Below are positions 37,892 to 49,121 of a stretch of DNA of 64,000 bases, piece by piece. Positions within the stretch are counted from its first letter, which is position 1. Every line of letters begins with the position of its first letter. The notes under the pieces were generated by a model that was not told where the DNA came from, made no database searches, and saw nothing but the letters and a program-made list of their open reading frames with translations. The DNA comes from Streptococcus infantis (GTDB lineage: Bacteria > Bacillota > Bacilli > Lactobacillales > Streptococcaceae), in the NCBI RefSeq assembly GCF_019929665.1, contig NZ_JAHZPZ010000001.1:620001-684000 (forward strand). The letters are read 5' to 3'. The position numbers and the translations under genes were made by a program.

Positions 37892-38710
37892 TTAGTTCTC
37901 CTTCAGTACATATTTTTCAATTGCCCAGGCGACAGCTTCTTCGTCATTAGTCATTGGTGTTACCACATTTGCCACTGCCTTAACTGCCGGCACAGCATTT
38001 TGCATAGCGACACCGAGACCTGCCCACTCAATCATCGAAAGGTCATTAGCCTCATCTCCGCAAGCCATAACTTGACTTCGGTCAATTCCCAGGTGTTCAA
38101 TCAGTTTAGATAATCCTGTCGCCTTATGAACATTCTTTGGTGACCATTCTAGCAAGAGTTCACGTGATTTAAAAATCTCATACTGGTCGTATAATTCTGG
38201 TGAAATCTTTTGAATAGCCGCATCCAAAGGTTCCTGAGGAAAGGCAGACACACATTTATTGTACGTTACCTGACTAGACAAATCTTCAAAAGCAGTTGGA
38301 ACAAAAGTTAGAGCCGGGTTAAACTGAGCATATAAACTTTCTTGGTCAGACTGAATCTGGTATACTGTTCCTTCTGAAATTGCATCTAAGGGGATTCCTA
38401 ATTTTTCAGTTTCTTCATAAATACGTGTCACATCATCAATTGAAAAGACTGTCTTATCAAGAATCTCACCTGTATTTTTCTGAACCAATCCACCGTTGAA
38501 TGTGATAGTATATTCGTCATCATGGCCGTCTGTTCCAAGCTCTTTAAGGAAGAAATCCATAGCCTTGAGGGGACGTCCAGTTGTTAGGACTACCTTGACC
38601 CCTTGTTCACGCGCAGCCTTTAAAGTTGCCTTGGTACGATCAGTTAATTTCTTGTCTGTCGTCAGCAAGGTTCCATCCAAGTCTAGGGCAATTAATTTAA
38701 TATCTGCCAT
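37892..38710 (-). CDS. Cof-type HAD-superfamily phosphatase (IIB)
   Basis: 272 residues. Motif I L-D-L-D-G-T-L-L (residues 8-15), K-A-T-G-L, and motif IV G-D-E-A-N-D-L-S-M. The type IIB cap domain sits between. Likely sugar- or nucleotide-phosphate phosphatase; substrate unknown. ATG overlaps the stop of the upstream HAD gene. Confidence 0.9.
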   Translation of the reverse strand: MADIKLIALDLDGTLLTTDKKLTDRTKATLKAAREQGVKVVLTTGRPLKAMDFFLKELGTDGHDDEYTITFNGGLVQKNTGEILDKTVFSIDDVTRIYEETEKLGIPLDAISEGTVYQIQSDQESLYAQFNPALTFVPTAFEDLSSQVTYNKCVSAFPQEPLDAAIQKISPELYDQYEIFKSRELLLEWSPKNVHKATGLSKLIEHLGIDRSQVMACGDEANDLSMIEWAGLGVAMQNAVPAVKAVANVVTPMTNDEEAVAWAIEKYVLKEN

Positions 38711-39501
38711 TATAATCCCTCCATATAGGCGATAACTGATTGGTCCTTATGGTGACCGATAACTGTTTCGGCAAGTTCCAAAATCTCTGGGCGAGCATTT
38801 TCAGGTGCGACTGGGTGCCCTACAACTTGCATCATGTGAAGGTCATTGAGATTGTCACCGAAGGCCATCACTTGATCCATATCCAGATTTAACTTCTTAG
38901 CCAATTCGACAATCGCAACTCCCTTGTCCACATAATCAAGAACAATATCAATGGATTCAAAACCTGTCGTCATTGCCTTAACACCAGGAACATGTTCATT
39001 AACCCAAGTTTCGCCAGCTTCTACTGTCTCTTCTGTAAAGTTGGTTGTGAATTTAAAAATCTCATCGGTAATATCTTCTAGACTAGCTACTTTTTGAATA
39101 TTCTCATTGTAATGATGACTAAACATGAGATAGGTTTCATCAACAGTATCTAAAACATAACAAGCTTTCTTACCTGTCAAGAGCATCTTCTTTTCATCAA
39201 AATAAGGTGAAGTCTTTAGCTTTTCAAATGTTGATAGGTAAAAATCTCTAGGCATGGTTGCTTCATAGAGGTCTTGTCCATGAAAACGAACCAGACTCCC
39301 ATTTTCGGCGATAAAAATAATCTCATCTTTGACATCCGCAAAATGCTTTTCAAGCGACAAAAGACCGCGGCCAGAAGCTACAGCAAAATAGATTCCTCTC
39401 TCTTTGTAGGATGAGAGAAGAGCTTTTAACCGCTCCATATCAAATTGGCCAGCTTCATCCAAAAAAGTCCCGTCCATATCAGTTGCGACTAGTTTAATCA
39501 T
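38710..39501 (-). CDS. Cof-type HAD-superfamily phosphatase (IIB), second copy
   Basis: 263 residues with T-D-M-D-G-T-F-L (residues 6-13) and G-D-N-L-N-D-L-H-M. Distant paralogue of the next gene. First gene of the HAD-HAD-ftsY transcript, read from an extended -10 at 39538-39546. Substrate unknown. Confidence 0.9.
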   Translation of the reverse strand: MIKLVATDMDGTFLDEAGQFDMERLKALLSSYKERGIYFAVASGRGLLSLEKHFADVKDEIIFIAENGSLVRFHGQDLYEATMPRDFYLSTFEKLKTSPYFDEKKMLLTGKKACYVLDTVDETYLMFSHHYNENIQKVASLEDITDEIFKFTTNFTEETVEAGETWVNEHVPGVKAMTTGFESIDIVLDYVDKGVAIVELAKKLNLDMDQVMAFGDNLNDLHMMQVVGHPVAPENARPEILELAETVIGHHKDQSVIAYMEGL

Positions 39502-39537
39502 AAATCCTTCTATTCTCCAGTTGTAAATCTATCTTCT

Positions 39538-39546
39538 ATTATACCA
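39538..39546 (-). promoter_or_regulatory. extended -10 promoter of the HAD-HAD-ftsY operon
   Basis: Minus strand TGGTATAAT, 37 bp before the ATG of the upstream HAD gene. Confidence 0.6.
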
Positions 39547-39561
39547 TAGAAAAAGTAAATA

Positions 39562-39588
39562 GCGCCTAATCCATATGAGATTAGACGC
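39562..39588 (-). terminator. probable terminator of the UPF0126 gene
   Basis: GCGTCTAATC/GATTAGGCGC stem on the minus strand (39579-39588 with 39562-39571), followed by TATTTACTTTTTC. T run is interrupted. Confidence 0.6.
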
Positions 39589-39651
39589 CCGATTAAACTT
39601 GTAATTTATAAAATATTTATCAATCGAGAGATTGAACTCTCCTACCATCAT

Positions 39652-40311
39652 TCAATTCCAAGTCTTTTTATCCATATTTGGCAAAGAGAGCTTAAACTTA
39701 ATAATACAGAGTCGAATCACAAAACCGACAATTGAGAGAATGATAAAAGCAGTGATTCTTGGAAAGTGAAGGACAAAGGCCAACCAGTAATAAATAACGC
39801 CAATTACAAAAGATAGAAGGGCATAGATGTCCTCTTTTAGAACACTTGGAACTTCATTAATCAAGAGATCTCGGATAATACCACCACCAGCACCTGTTAA
39901 ACAGGCCAAAATCCCAGCAGACATCAAGTTCAATTTACTATCAGCTAAGGCGGTAGCTCCAATCAAGGAAAAGATGATTAAGCCAATTGAATCAAAGATA
40001 AGATAAGCTTCTCTCAGCCACTTATAGAATTTTTTTTCTTGACTAGCATTGGCTTGTTTTGATGTCACAAAGGCATACATAATAACAGCTACAAGGATAG
40101 AGACATAAATCGGCCCAGGATCTGCGAGAGCGGAGGGAAAACGACTGATAATAGAATCTCTTAAAATACCTCCGCCTACTGCCGTTACAATTGCCAATAA
40201 ACTAATGCCAAAAATATCTAAACGTTTACCAAATCCTTTGATGGCTCCTGACGCCGCAAAGGCTATAGTCCCAATATAATTACAAATCATTAGGAATAGG
40301 TCAAAATCCAT
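39652..40311 (-). CDS. UPF0126/TRIC-family membrane channel protein
   Basis: 219 residues, seven hydrophobic helices with an internal duplication: G-F-G-K-R-L-D-I-F-G ... G-G-G-I-L-R-D in the first half and A-G-G-G-I-I-R-D in the second. Bacterial TRIC-like proteins form trimeric monovalent-cation channels; the local role is unknown. Starts 90 bp after smc, no clear terminator between. Confidence 0.85.
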   Translation of the reverse strand: MDFDLFLMICNYIGTIAFAASGAIKGFGKRLDIFGISLLAIVTAVGGGILRDSIISRFPSALADPGPIYVSILVAVIMYAFVTSKQANASQEKKFYKWLREAYLIFDSIGLIIFSLIGATALADSKLNLMSAGILACLTGAGGGIIRDLLINEVPSVLKEDIYALLSFVIGVIYYWLAFVLHFPRITAFIILSIVGFVIRLCIIKFKLSLPNMDKKTWN

Positions 40312-40400
40312 GTAAGCTCCTCAATTTATTTTTGTAACCTTTCCGACTTCTTGAAGGTCATTCTACCTGCTCTAGCTTGAAATGTTATATTGAAAACAAA

Positions 40401-43400
40401 CTAAGCATCCATATTTTCTAAATCTTTTAGTTTAACAGAGACAATCTTAGAAACACCAGATTCTTGCATGGTTACCCCATAAATAGAGTCTGCGGCTGCC
40501 ATGGTTCCCTTACGGTGGGTAACAACGATAAACTGGCTATCCTTGTCAAATCGATTGAGATAATCCCCAAAGCGTTTAACGTTAGCTTCATCGAGTGCAG
40601 CCTCTACTTCATCCAAAATAACAAATGGAATGGTCTTGACACGAATAATTGAGAAAAGCAAAGCAAGAGCTGACAATGCCTTCTCTCCACCACTCATGAG
40701 GTTGAGAGATTGGATTTTCTTACCAGGCGGTTGAACAGAGATTTCAACACCTGCTGTCAATAAATCACCTTCTGTTAGAATTAGGTCCGCTTGACCACCA
40801 CCAAACATCTGCTTGAAGGTCACTTTGAAGGATTCACGAATCGCTTCAAAGGTTGATTTGAATCGTTCCTTCACTTCATCGTTCATCTCTGTAATGGTTT
40901 CAAGAAGAAGATTTTTGGCAGAAAGAATGTCATCACGTTGACTATTCAAGAATTCCAAGCGTTCGTGAACTTCGTCAAACTGTTCAATAGCATCCAAATT
41001 GACTGGACCAAGTGAACGAATGGCTTTTTCTAGATCCTTGACCTCTTGTTCAGCGACAGCCAAATCTTCTATTGGATTGGCTTGTTCTAAAGCTTCTGTA
41101 TAACTAATCTGGTATTCTTCAGTCAGTTGACCTTGAAGATAGCGAAGGCGGTCCGTAATCTTCTCTTTGGTCGCTTCTGCACGTGTTTGCTTACGAATCC
41201 ATTCTTCATTTTGCTGACGAGCTTGATCCAAATGACTGGCAATATCATCCAGTTGGCCTTCAATATCATCCAGTTCAAACTGCTTACGAATGAGTCCTTG
41301 TTGAATTTCTTCCTTCTGACTCTTGGCTTCTGCTTCCTGCTTGGCCAAAAGTTCCGTATCAACCTTTTCAAGATTGTCTACCTTTTCTTGGAGAAGGCGT
41401 TCGATTTCATCTTGCTCCATATCAAGGTATTCAAGCTCTTTGTTAATCCGTTCAATATCTGCAACTTCATAACGCTTTTGCCCTAACATTTCTGTCTTGC
41501 GAAGCCGCTCTCGAGAAAGTTTTTCCTGCAAGTTTTGGTAGCGTTCCTGAATCGCATTTTTATTGGACTTAATTTCTTCAATCTCAGACTCCAGCTTTTG
41601 CTTTTCAGTTGAAATAACTGCAAGACGTTCTTGGCATTTTTCTTTTTCAGCTTGCCAATCTCCACCTCTGAGATTGTTTAATTCTTTTTCCTGAAGTTCT
41701 AAAAGTGTTTCGAGTTCTTCGACTTGTTGGCAAGTTTGTTGATAAGCCAGATATAAGCCTTGCTCCTCTATTCGAGCTTGCTCCCCTTGAGACTTAATAG
41801 TTTCCAAAGTTTGACTGAGGGCAGTCAAGGCTTCCTGAACTGACTTCAGATTATCTTCCTCTTGACGCAGAAGATTTTCTTCTTGAGCAATCTCTTTTTG
41901 CAATTGCTCCAATTCAGGCTTGATGAAAATACTGTTATTTTGACGATTGGCACCACCAGCATAAGAACCACCTGTTCGCAATTCTGTACCATCAAGAGTT
42001 ACCATCCGAACTTGATAGCGCACCTTGCAAGCCGCATCACGCGCATGCTCTACCGTATCAAAGATTGCTGTTGTAGCTAGCAAGTTTTTAAATATAGCTT
42101 CATGCTTGGCATCAAAGGTAACCAGTTCATCTGCCATTCCAAGAAAACCTGGACTTGAGGCAATCACATCTTGGTTCTGACTAGAAATGCTACGAGCCTT
42201 AATCGTTGTCACAGGTAGAAAAGTCGCACGACCAGCTCGGTTTCGCTTAAGGAAATCAATAGCTTTGGTAGCTGCCTGTTCATCTTCAACGATGATATGT
42301 TGGCTACTTGCCCCGAGGGCAATTTCAAGAGCTGTTTGATAACGAACATCAAAAGTTAAATGTTCACTGACCGCTCCGACAATACCGCCCAGGCGATCTT
42401 TTTCTTGTAGAACACTCTTAACACCCGCATAGAAATTACTATGGTTTTTAAGAATGTTTTCCAGACTTTGCGCCTTGGCCTGCTTGTTTTTCAGACTATC
42501 CAAACGGTCAAAAAGTTGATTTTGCTGAATTTGATAAGCCTGCTTTTGTTCCTCTTCCTGTTTAGCATGCGTCTGATAGTCAGCAAGCAAGGTCTGTACT
42601 TTTTCTTTTGCTGATTTAAGAGCACTTTCTTGCTCACTAGCCTTAGATTTAGCAGAAGCTAATTGTTCCTTCAAGGACTCCAATTGTTCTTCTTGCTTTT
42701 GAGTCTGTTGGCGACTATTTTCAAGATCATTTTCAATTCGTGTCAAATGGTTAGAGACATCCGCTTCTTCCTGCAAGAAAGCAACAAAGCGCTCACGCAG
42801 TTGCTCAATCATCTGATCTGGATCATCAGAAAATGCTACTAAATCAGCTTCTAAACGATTGAGCTCCTTGATATTGACTGCTAGATTTGCTTTTAACTGA
42901 CTGAGATTTGCTTCTTTTTCTTCCTTCTCTTGAATAAGAGCATTTCTCTTTTCATCCAAACTAGCTAAACGAGCTTGAGCCTCTTGTTGATTGAGAGCAA
43001 CCTGCTCTGTCTCCAGTTTAGACAAGGCCAATTTCCGTTCTAAATCACTGATTAGAGCAGTCAAATCCATCAAACTAGTTTGATCTTTAGACATCTCTGC
43101 TTGTAAATCTTGTCTCTGCTTCTTAAGAGATTGATTTTCAAGTTCTAGTGACTCGCGTTTTTGATAATAACTAGTCAACAGTTCTTGGACTTGGTTTAAT
43201 TCTTCTTCTGTTAGATCCAATTCAGTCTTATTGGCTTGAATTTGTGCAACTAAAACATCTAAGTAGATGCCTTTACGCTGACTGTCCAAATCTATAAATT
43301 TACGAGCTGTTGCTGCTTGCTTCTCTAAGGGCTTGATTTGATTGTCTAACTCATAGATGATATCTTCCAAGCGGTCTAAATTATCTTGAGTTTGTTGCAG

Positions 43401-43940
43401 TTTACTTTCCGTCTCTTTGCGACGAGTTTTATATTTCAAAACTCCAGCTGCTTCTTCAAAGATAGCGCGGCGTTCCTCAGGTTTGGAGTTAAAGATTTCT
43501 TCGACCTTCCCTTGGGAAATAATGGAGAAGGAATCACGTCCAAGTCCGGTATCTAAGAAAAGATCATGAATATCACGAAGACGGACTTTTTTCCCATCAA
43601 TCTTGTATTCACTATCCCCAGTACGATAGATATGACGCTCCACCTTGATTTCCTGGCCTGCATCCTTGATGAAACCATCCTGGTTATCTAGAGTAACAAC
43701 TACAGAAGCATAGTTTAATGGTTTTCTACTTTCTGTTCCTGCAAAGATAACATCAGGCATCTTCCCACCACGAAGACTTTTGACACTTGATTCCCCAAGA
43801 GCCCAGCGTAAACTTTCTGTGATGTTAGATTTTCCAGAACCATTAGGTCCTACAACTGCTGTAACTCCCTGGTCAAAAACAACCTTGGTCTTATCAGCAA
43901 AGGACTTAAACCCCTGAATCTCAATTTCTTTTAAATACAT
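40401..43940 (-). CDS. smc: SMC, chromosome condensation ATPase
   Basis: 1179 residues. Walker [10 protein letters not shown] at 32-40, two long coiled coils (about 170-500 and 670-1010) flanking a hinge (about 510-630), then signature L-M-S-G-G-E-K and Walker [13 protein letters not shown]. Core of the SMC-ScpAB condensin. Start overlaps the end of rnc by 10 bp. Confidence 0.97.
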   Translation of the reverse strand: MYLKEIEIQGFKSFADKTKVVFDQGVTAVVGPNGSGKSNITESLRWALGESSVKSLRGGKMPDVIFAGTESRKPLNYASVVVTLDNQDGFIKDAGQEIKVERHIYRTGDSEYKIDGKKVRLRDIHDLFLDTGLGRDSFSIISQGKVEEIFNSKPEERRAIFEEAAGVLKYKTRRKETESKLQQTQDNLDRLEDIIYELDNQIKPLEKQAATARKFIDLDSQRKGIYLDVLVAQIQANKTELDLTEEELNQVQELLTSYYQKRESLELENQSLKKQRQDLQAEMSKDQTSLMDLTALISDLERKLALSKLETEQVALNQQEAQARLASLDEKRNALIQEKEEKEANLSQLKANLAVNIKELNRLEADLVAFSDDPDQMIEQLRERFVAFLQEEADVSNHLTRIENDLENSRQQTQKQEEQLESLKEQLASAKSKASEQESALKSAKEKVQTLLADYQTHAKQEEEQKQAYQIQQNQLFDRLDSLKNKQAKAQSLENILKNHSNFYAGVKSVLQEKDRLGGIVGAVSEHLTFDVRYQTALEIALGASSQHIIVEDEQAATKAIDFLKRNRAGRATFLPVTTIKARSISSQNQDVIASSPGFLGMADELVTFDAKHEAIFKNLLATTAIFDTVEHARDAACKVRYQVRMVTLDGTELRTGGSYAGGANRQNNSIFIKPELEQLQKEIAQEENLLRQEEDNLKSVQEALTALSQTLETIKSQGEQARIEEQGLYLAYQQTCQQVEELETLLELQEKELNNLRGGDWQAEKEKCQERLAVISTEKQKLESEIEEIKSNKNAIQERYQNLQEKLSRERLRKTEMLGQKRYEVADIERINKELEYLDMEQDEIERLLQEKVDNLEKVDTELLAKQEAEAKSQKEEIQQGLIRKQFELDDIEGQLDDIASHLDQARQQNEEWIRKQTRAEATKEKITDRLRYLQGQLTEEYQISYTEALEQANPIEDLAVAEQEVKDLEKAIRSLGPVNLDAIEQFDEVHERLEFLNSQRDDILSAKNLLLETITEMNDEVKERFKSTFEAIRESFKVTFKQMFGGGQADLILTEGDLLTAGVEISVQPPGKKIQSLNLMSGGEKALSALALLFSIIRVKTIPFVILDEVEAALDEANVKRFGDYLNRFDKDSQFIVVTHRKGTMAAADSIYGVTMQESGVSKIVSVKLKDLENMDA

Positions 43941-44629
43941 GAATCCAGTCCTTCCTCAACTGCATTTTTAGCGGCTTCTTGTTCGGCCAATTTTTTAGAT
44001 CGTCCTTGACCCCTACCTAAACTTTGACCCTCGACAAGGACTTCAACCTCAAACATCTTATCATGGGCAGGTCCGATTTCTGAAATCACTTGATAACGAA
44101 TATCAACATCACCATTGACTTGAAGTAATTCTTGGAGGTGAGTCTTGTAGTCTTTAATCATCTCAAAATCACCAGCCTCAACCTTCGGTATCATGACCTG
44201 GTAGATAAACTCTTTTACTGTAAGTAGATCCTTATCTAAAAGCAGGGCACCCAAAAAGGCTTCGAAAGCATCTCCCAAGATGGTATCTCGATTACGGCCT
44301 CCAGATTTTTCCTCTCCCTTTCCTAGCTTGATAAACTGGTCAAACTGGCAGTCACGGGCAAAACCAGCCAAACTCTCTTCACGTACAATCATTGCACGGA
44401 GTTTAGACAGGTCACCTTCTGGTTTTTTAGGATATTTTTTGTACAGATATTCTGAAATTAATAATTGCAGAACAGCGTCTCCTAAAAATTCCAAGCGTTC
44501 GTTGTGTGAAATTTTTAAGAGGCGGTGCTCATTGGCATAACTAGTGTGAGTAAAAGCTGTTTCAAGTAATTGTTTATCTGAAAAAACAAGCCCAAAACGT
44601 TGCTCTAACACTGATTCTAATTCTCTCAT
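43931..44629 (-). CDS. rnc: RNase III
   Basis: 232 residues. Catalytic signature [11 protein letters not shown] and a C-terminal double-stranded RNA-binding domain (about 158-228). Processes 30S rRNA precursor and structured RNAs. rnc-smc is a conserved pair with overlapping reading frames. Confidence 0.97.
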   Translation of the reverse strand: MRELESVLEQRFGLVFSDKQLLETAFTHTSYANEHRLLKISHNERLEFLGDAVLQLLISEYLYKKYPKKPEGDLSKLRAMIVREESLAGFARDCQFDQFIKLGKGEEKSGGRNRDTILGDAFEAFLGALLLDKDLLTVKEFIYQVMIPKVEAGDFEMIKDYKTHLQELLQVNGDVDIRYQVISEIGPAHDKMFEVEVLVEGQSLGRGQGRSKKLAEQEAAKNAVEEGLDSCI

Positions 44630-44663
44630 AAGAACCTCTTTCTAAAACATTATAATACACTCC

Positions 44664-44672
44664 ATTATACCA
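44664..44672 (-). promoter_or_regulatory. extended -10 promoter of rnc-smc
   Basis: Minus strand TGGTATAAT about 35 bp before the rnc ATG. Confidence 0.6.
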
Positions 44673-44766
44673 AAAAAAGGTTTCTTAGTCAGAAAATAAC
44701 CGTTAAAAGTCCTTTTTCTGACTTGTGTTTAAAATCAATCCATTACTAGCAGTTCAGGCTATTTTT

Positions 44767-44775
44767 TGGTATAAT
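44767..44775 (+). promoter_or_regulatory. extended -10 promoter of ylxM-ffh, abutting the start codon
   Basis: TGGTATAAT ends only 7 bp before the ylxM ATG at 44783, which is about where transcription should begin. No SD can fit between, so the mRNA may be leaderless. Confidence 0.65.
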
Positions 44776-44782
44776 AAATCTT

Positions 44783-45115
44783 ATGGAAATTGAAAAAACC
44801 AATCGAATGAATGCTCTGTTTGAATTTTATGCAGCCCTTTTGACTGATAAGCAGATGAACTATATCGAGCTCTACTATGCAGACGACTATAGTTTAGCTG
44901 AAATTGCAGAAGAGTTCGGCGTTAGTCGTCAGGCTGTTTATGATAATATCAAACGAACGGAAAAAATTCTGGAAGATTATGAGATGAAACTCCATATGTA
45001 CTCTGATTACATTGTCCGCAGTCAGATTTTTGACCAGATCATTGAGCGCTATCCAGAGGATACTTTTCTACAAGAGCAAGTTGAGATTTTAACAAGTATT
45101 GATAATAGAGAATAA
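44783..45115 (+). CDS. ylxM: YlxM/UPF0122 DNA-binding-like protein of the SRP locus
   Basis: 110 residues with a sigma-70 region-4-like helix-turn-helix ([19 protein letters not shown]). In streptococci YlxM binds the SRP and modulates the GTPases. 11 bp before ffh. The first ATG fits the known N-terminus [10 protein letters not shown]; a second ATG at 44807 also lacks an SD. Confidence 0.92.
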   Translation: MEIEKTNRMNALFEFYAALLTDKQMNYIELYYADDYSLAEIAEEFGVSRQAVYDNIKRTEKILEDYEMKLHMYSDYIVRSQIFDQIIERYPEDTFLQEQVEILTSIDNRE

Positions 45116-45126
45116 GAGGAATAAAT

Positions 45127-46692
45127 ATGGCATTTGAAAATTTAACAGAACGTTTGCAGAACGTCTTTAAAAATCTACGTAAAAAAGGAAAAATTACCGA
45201 GAGCGATATCCAAGAAGCAACCAAGGAAATTCGTCTGGCTCTTTTAGAAGCCGACGTTGCTTTGCCAGTGGTTAAGGACTTTATCAAGAAAGTTCGTGAA
45301 CGTGCCATTGGGCACGAAGTCATTGATACCCTCAACCCAGCTCAACAAATCATCAAGATTGTTAATGAAGAGTTGACGGAAGTTCTTGGTTCTGATACAG
45401 CTGAGATTATCAAGTCTCCAAAAATCCCAACCATTATCATGATGGTCGGTTTGCAAGGGGCTGGTAAAACAACCTTCGCTGGAAAACTTGCTAACAAACT
45501 CAAAAAGGAAGAGGATGCTCGTCCTCTGATGATTGCGGCCGACATCTATCGTCCTGCAGCTATTGACCAGCTTAAAACACTAGGACAACAAATTGATGTT
45601 CCTGTCTTTGCTCTTGGAACTGAAGTTCCTGCAGTGGAGATTGTCCGCCAAGGTTTGGAGCAAGCTAAAGCCAACCATAATGACTATGTTTTGATTGATA
45701 CTGCTGGTCGTTTACAAATTGACGAGCTTCTCATGAACGAGCTCCGTGATGTTAAAGCTCTTGCTCAACCAAATGAAATTCTTCTTGTCATCGATGCTAT
45801 GATCGGTCAAGAAGCTGCTAACGTTGCGCGAGAATTTAACGATCAATTAGAAGTTACCGGTGTCATCCTTACCAAGATTGACGGGGATACTCGTGGTGGT
45901 GCGGCCCTTTCTGTTCGTCATATCACAGGAAAACCAATCAAGTTTACCGGTACTGGTGAAAAGATTACTGATATTGAAACCTTCCACCCTGACCGTATGG
46001 CCAGCCGTATTCTCGGTATGGGAGATATGCTGACTCTGATTGAGAAAGCTTCCCAAGAATACGATGAGCAAAAAGCCCTTGAAATGGCTGAAAAGATGCG
46101 AGAAAACACCTTTGATTTCAATGATTTCATCGATCAGTTGGATCAGGTGCAAAATATGGGGCCAATGGAAGATTTGCTCAAGATGATTCCTGGTATGGCT
46201 AACAATCCTGCCCTTCAAAATATGAAGGTAGATGAAAAACAAATCGCTCGCAAACGTGCCATCGTCTCATCTATGACTCCTGAAGAACGTGAAAATCCAG
46301 ATTTGTTGACTCCAAGCCGTCGTCGTCGTATCGCAGCTGGTTCTGGTAATACCTTTATCGATGTCAACAAGTTCATCAAAGACTTTAACCAAGCCAAACA
46401 ACTCATGCAAGGTGTCATGTCTGGTGACATGAACAAGATGATGAAGCAAATGGGCATCAACCCTAACAACCTTCCTAAAAACATGCCTGGTGGCATGGAT
46501 ATGTCAGCCCTTGAAGGTATGATGGGACAAGGTGGTATGCCGGATATGTCTGCTCTTGGAGGAGCCGGAATGCCTGATATGAGCCAGATGCTCGGTGGAG
46601 GTCTCAAAGGTAAAATCGGTGAATTTGCTATGAAGCAATCCATGAAACGCATGGCTAACAAAATGAAAAAAGCTAAGAAAAAACGCAAATAA
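45127..46692 (+). CDS. ffh: Ffh, signal recognition particle protein (SRP54)
   Basis: 521 residues. N domain (1-90), G domain with G-L-Q-G-A-G-K-T-T, D-T-A-G-R, T-K-I-D-G-D, then the Met-rich M domain with R-R-R-R-I-A-x-G-S-G (4.5S RNA binding) and a C-terminal Met/Gly-rich stretch (M-P-G-G-M-D-M, G-M-M-G-Q-G-G-M). SD AAGAGGAAT. Confidence 0.97.
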   Translation: MAFENLTERLQNVFKNLRKKGKITESDIQEATKEIRLALLEADVALPVVKDFIKKVRERAIGHEVIDTLNPAQQIIKIVNEELTEVLGSDTAEIIKSPKIPTIIMMVGLQGAGKTTFAGKLANKLKKEEDARPLMIAADIYRPAAIDQLKTLGQQIDVPVFALGTEVPAVEIVRQGLEQAKANHNDYVLIDTAGRLQIDELLMNELRDVKALAQPNEILLVIDAMIGQEAANVAREFNDQLEVTGVILTKIDGDTRGGAALSVRHITGKPIKFTGTGEKITDIETFHPDRMASRILGMGDMLTLIEKASQEYDEQKALEMAEKMRENTFDFNDFIDQLDQVQNMGPMEDLLKMIPGMANNPALQNMKVDEKQIARKRAIVSSMTPEERENPDLLTPSRRRRIAAGSGNTFIDVNKFIKDFNQAKQLMQGVMSGDMNKMMKQMGINPNNLPKNMPGGMDMSALEGMMGQGGMPDMSALGGAGMPDMSQMLGGGLKGKIGEFAMKQSMKRMANKMKKAKKKRK

Positions 46693-46717
46693 AAAGGACT
46701 CAATTGTGTCCTTTTTT
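46691..46717. terminator. bidirectional terminator between ffh and rluD-like gene
   Basis: AAAAAGGAC/GTCCTTTTT stem (46691-46699 with 46708-46716), with T runs on both strands. Confidence 0.88.
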
Positions 46718-47609
46718 ATTGTTCATTTCTTAGTTTCTCCAAGGTTTGCTTGAATATTTCTGGAATATCAGCAGTAAATTCCAGCGTTTCACCCGTTCTT
46801 GGATGGGTAAATCCAAGAGTCTTGGCATGGAGAAATTGTCCATGTCCCTTTAGGGTTTTACGAGGTCCATAAACCTCATCACCAGCTACAGGATGACCGA
46901 TATAAGCCATGTGTACACGGATTTGATGGGTCCGTCCTGTTTCCAGTTGCAACTCTAATAAAGAATAGTCACCAAAGCGTTCTAAGACTTGGAAACGTGT
47001 CACTGCTGGTTTTCCTTTAGCAGTGACAGCTTGTTTCTTACGGTCTTTTTCACTTCGACCAATCGGTGCCTCAATAACGCCTCGGTCATTTGGAAGATTA
47101 CCATGAACAATAGCCCAATATTTTCGAAGAGATTTCTTGTCTTTCAATTCTTGAGCAAGTGCTAAATGCGCTTCATCATTTTTAGCAACCATGAGAAGCC
47201 CAGATGTGTCCTTATCGATACGATGGACAATCCCTGGGCGCAGCACACCATTAATTCCTGATAAGTCCTTAATATGATACATAAGGGCATTCACCAAGGT
47301 ACCACTGGTATGACCAGCACTTGGATGAACGACCATCCCTTGAGGTTTATTGACTACTGCTACATCCTCATCTTGATAAATAATTTCTAAAGGAATGTCT
47401 TCAGCTACATACTCCAAAACCTCTGGTTCGGGAACTTGATAAGTGATCATATCTCCTTCTTGGACAGTATACTTGGCTTTCTTGACCTGGCCGTTGACCA
47501 AGACTTGACCTGACTTGATTTGTTCGTTGGCAAGACTACGAGACAATTCTGTCAAATCTGACAAAGCCTTATCTAAACGTAGTCCACCTGTTTCAATTCT
47601 AATTTCCAT
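46716..47609 (-). CDS. RluA/RluD-family 23S rRNA pseudouridine synthase
   Basis: 297 residues. N-terminal S4 RNA-binding domain (1-60), catalytic motif [11 protein letters not shown] (Asp nucleophile), and C-terminal G-R-T-H-Q-I-R-V-H. Likely modifies helix 69 of 23S rRNA as RluD does. Start overlaps lspA by 11 bp, so coupled. Confidence 0.93.
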   Translation of the reverse strand: MEIRIETGGLRLDKALSDLTELSRSLANEQIKSGQVLVNGQVKKAKYTVQEGDMITYQVPEPEVLEYVAEDIPLEIIYQDEDVAVVNKPQGMVVHPSAGHTSGTLVNALMYHIKDLSGINGVLRPGIVHRIDKDTSGLLMVAKNDEAHLALAQELKDKKSLRKYWAIVHGNLPNDRGVIEAPIGRSEKDRKKQAVTAKGKPAVTRFQVLERFGDYSLLELQLETGRTHQIRVHMAYIGHPVAGDEVYGPRKTLKGHGQFLHAKTLGFTHPRTGETLEFTADIPEIFKQTLEKLRNEQ

Positions 47610-48060
47610 TCATTTCCTCTTTTAGCATTGCAATCATCAGTACGATAACACCGACTGTCAGATAACTATCGGCTACGTTGAAAATAGCAAAATTGACAAA
47701 GTCCAAGTGGAACATATCCACGACAAATCCTTGACTAACGCGATCAATGAAGTTTCCCAGACCACCTGCAATAATCAGAACCAATCCAAAGACTGTCCAG
47801 ATGGAATCCTCTATATGCTTGTGCAAATACCAGATAGCCCCTGCCATAACTACTAGAGTAATCACTGCAAAAAACCACTGTTGATCTTGAAGCATGGAAA
47901 AGGCAGCCCCTCTATTTTGCAGATAGGTTAAACTAACTAGATTTGGGATCCATGATTTAACTTCACCTAGAGCAATATTCTGAACGACATAAGCTTTTAC
48001 CAATTGATCTAACACGATTAAGGCTGCTATGATTCCTGCTACTATTCCTCTTTTTTTCAT
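47599..48060 (-). CDS. lspA: LspA, lipoprotein signal peptidase II
   Basis: 153 residues, four membrane helices. Catalytic Asp motifs G-N-F-I-D-R and F-N-V-A-D-S are present. Cleaves the signal of lipoproteins such as PrsA (300-1289). ATG overlaps the stop of the LysR gene (ATGA). Confidence 0.96.
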   Translation of the reverse strand: MKKRGIVAGIIAALIVLDQLVKAYVVQNIALGEVKSWIPNLVSLTYLQNRGAAFSMLQDQQWFFAVITLVVMAGAIWYLHKHIEDSIWTVFGLVLIIAGGLGNFIDRVSQGFVVDMFHLDFVNFAIFNVADSYLTVGVIVLMIAMLKEEMNGN

Positions 48061-48965
48061 GCCTTCCTCTTCTGATCAAAATACTCTTGCATGACATCTA
48101 CAAATAAAGTTCCTGCTTGGCTCAATTCTACTTCTTCACGTTTGACATAAACCATACGATTATTGAGATTATCATTTAATGGAATAACGGTAATTCCGTT
48201 CACACTATCGCTATCTAAGAATCCAGAACCAGTCGCATAAGCATTTGTTCTTTCAAGAATTCCATTTAAAGTAGCGCGGTCTGTTACGTTAAACATTTGA
48301 GAGCTGGCACTTGTATCCACAAAGTTTTCTGAGTAATAGAGATATTCATCCTTTTCTTGTGTGAAACGAACTGTTGGCAAATCTGCCAAATCCTCCATAA
48401 CCAACTCTTTTTTCTTGGCTAAAGGATGTCCTTCACGCAGATAGATATGCGTTTGGAAAGATATCAACTCAATTACTTCAAGCCCTAACTTTTCAACCCG
48501 TTGCATGATACCCTTTTGGTTTTGATTGTTGAGGTAAATAATCCCAATCTCACTATGACCTTGGGCTACTTCATCCAAAATCTGAACAGTTGTAGATTCA
48601 AAAATACGGAAATTTTTATAGTCTGGATACCTTTGAGAAAAAGTTGTGATAGTTGGTGGCAAGAAATCATAGTGCTGGCTGGCTATTGAAAACTCATCCT
48701 TTTCCTCTTCAGGATTGGCATACTGGTTCTGGAAAATATCAAATCCTTTAACCAACTCTTGGGCTTTTTCATAAAATTCCATTCCACGACGAGTAAGAAA
48801 GGTACCCGAACTAGTTCTGCGGAAAATCTTGAATCCTAGCTCTTTCTCCAGATCTCTTACAGAAATAGATAGACTGGGTTGGCTAACGTACATTTTCTCA
48901 GCCGCTTCACGAAAAGTACCACTATTTGCAATAGCAACAACGTAGCGTAATTGTTGAATATTCAT
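48057..48965 (-). CDS. LysR-family transcriptional regulator (CpsY/MetR-like)
   Basis: 302 residues from the ATG at 48963-48965 (SD GAAGGAGAAATC). N-terminal winged HTH ([20 protein letters not shown]) and LysR effector domain. Streptococcal relatives (CpsY, MtaR) control methionine uptake and capsule/cell-wall genes. Effector not known from sequence. Heads the lysR-lspA-rluD operon. Confidence 0.88.
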   Translation of the reverse strand: MNIQQLRYVVAIANSGTFREAAEKMYVSQPSLSISVRDLEKELGFKIFRRTSSGTFLTRRGMEFYEKAQELVKGFDIFQNQYANPEEEKDEFSIASQHYDFLPPTITTFSQRYPDYKNFRIFESTTVQILDEVAQGHSEIGIIYLNNQNQKGIMQRVEKLGLEVIELISFQTHIYLREGHPLAKKKELVMEDLADLPTVRFTQEKDEYLYYSENFVDTSASSQMFNVTDRATLNGILERTNAYATGSGFLDSDSVNGITVIPLNDNLNNRMVYVKREEVELSQAGTLFVDVMQEYFDQKRKA

Positions 48966-49065
48966 GATTTCTCCTTCGTTTTCTATCTTATCATTATACC
49001 ATAAATAAAGCCAATCCAACAAAGGAAAATCATGAGACAGTTACTTCTAAAAAAGGAAACAAAAA

Positions 49066-49110
49066 AACACCTTTAAAGCTAGACCCAAAATCCAACTAAA
49101 AAGGGGTGTT
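49066..49110 (-). terminator. terminator of sodA
   Basis: AACACC (49105-49110 read on minus) pairs with GGTGTT (49066-49071), with added A/T pairs, followed by TTTTTTG on the minus strand. Confidence 0.75.
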
Positions 49111-49121
49111 ATCAAATGCGA

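Noticed and set aside
38710-39501. The two HAD genes as a recent tandem duplication
   Set aside because: They share only family motifs and are otherwise strongly diverged.
46215-46703. 162-codon open frame antisense to ffh
   Set aside because: Arises from the Met/Gly-rich M domain read backwards; no start signal.
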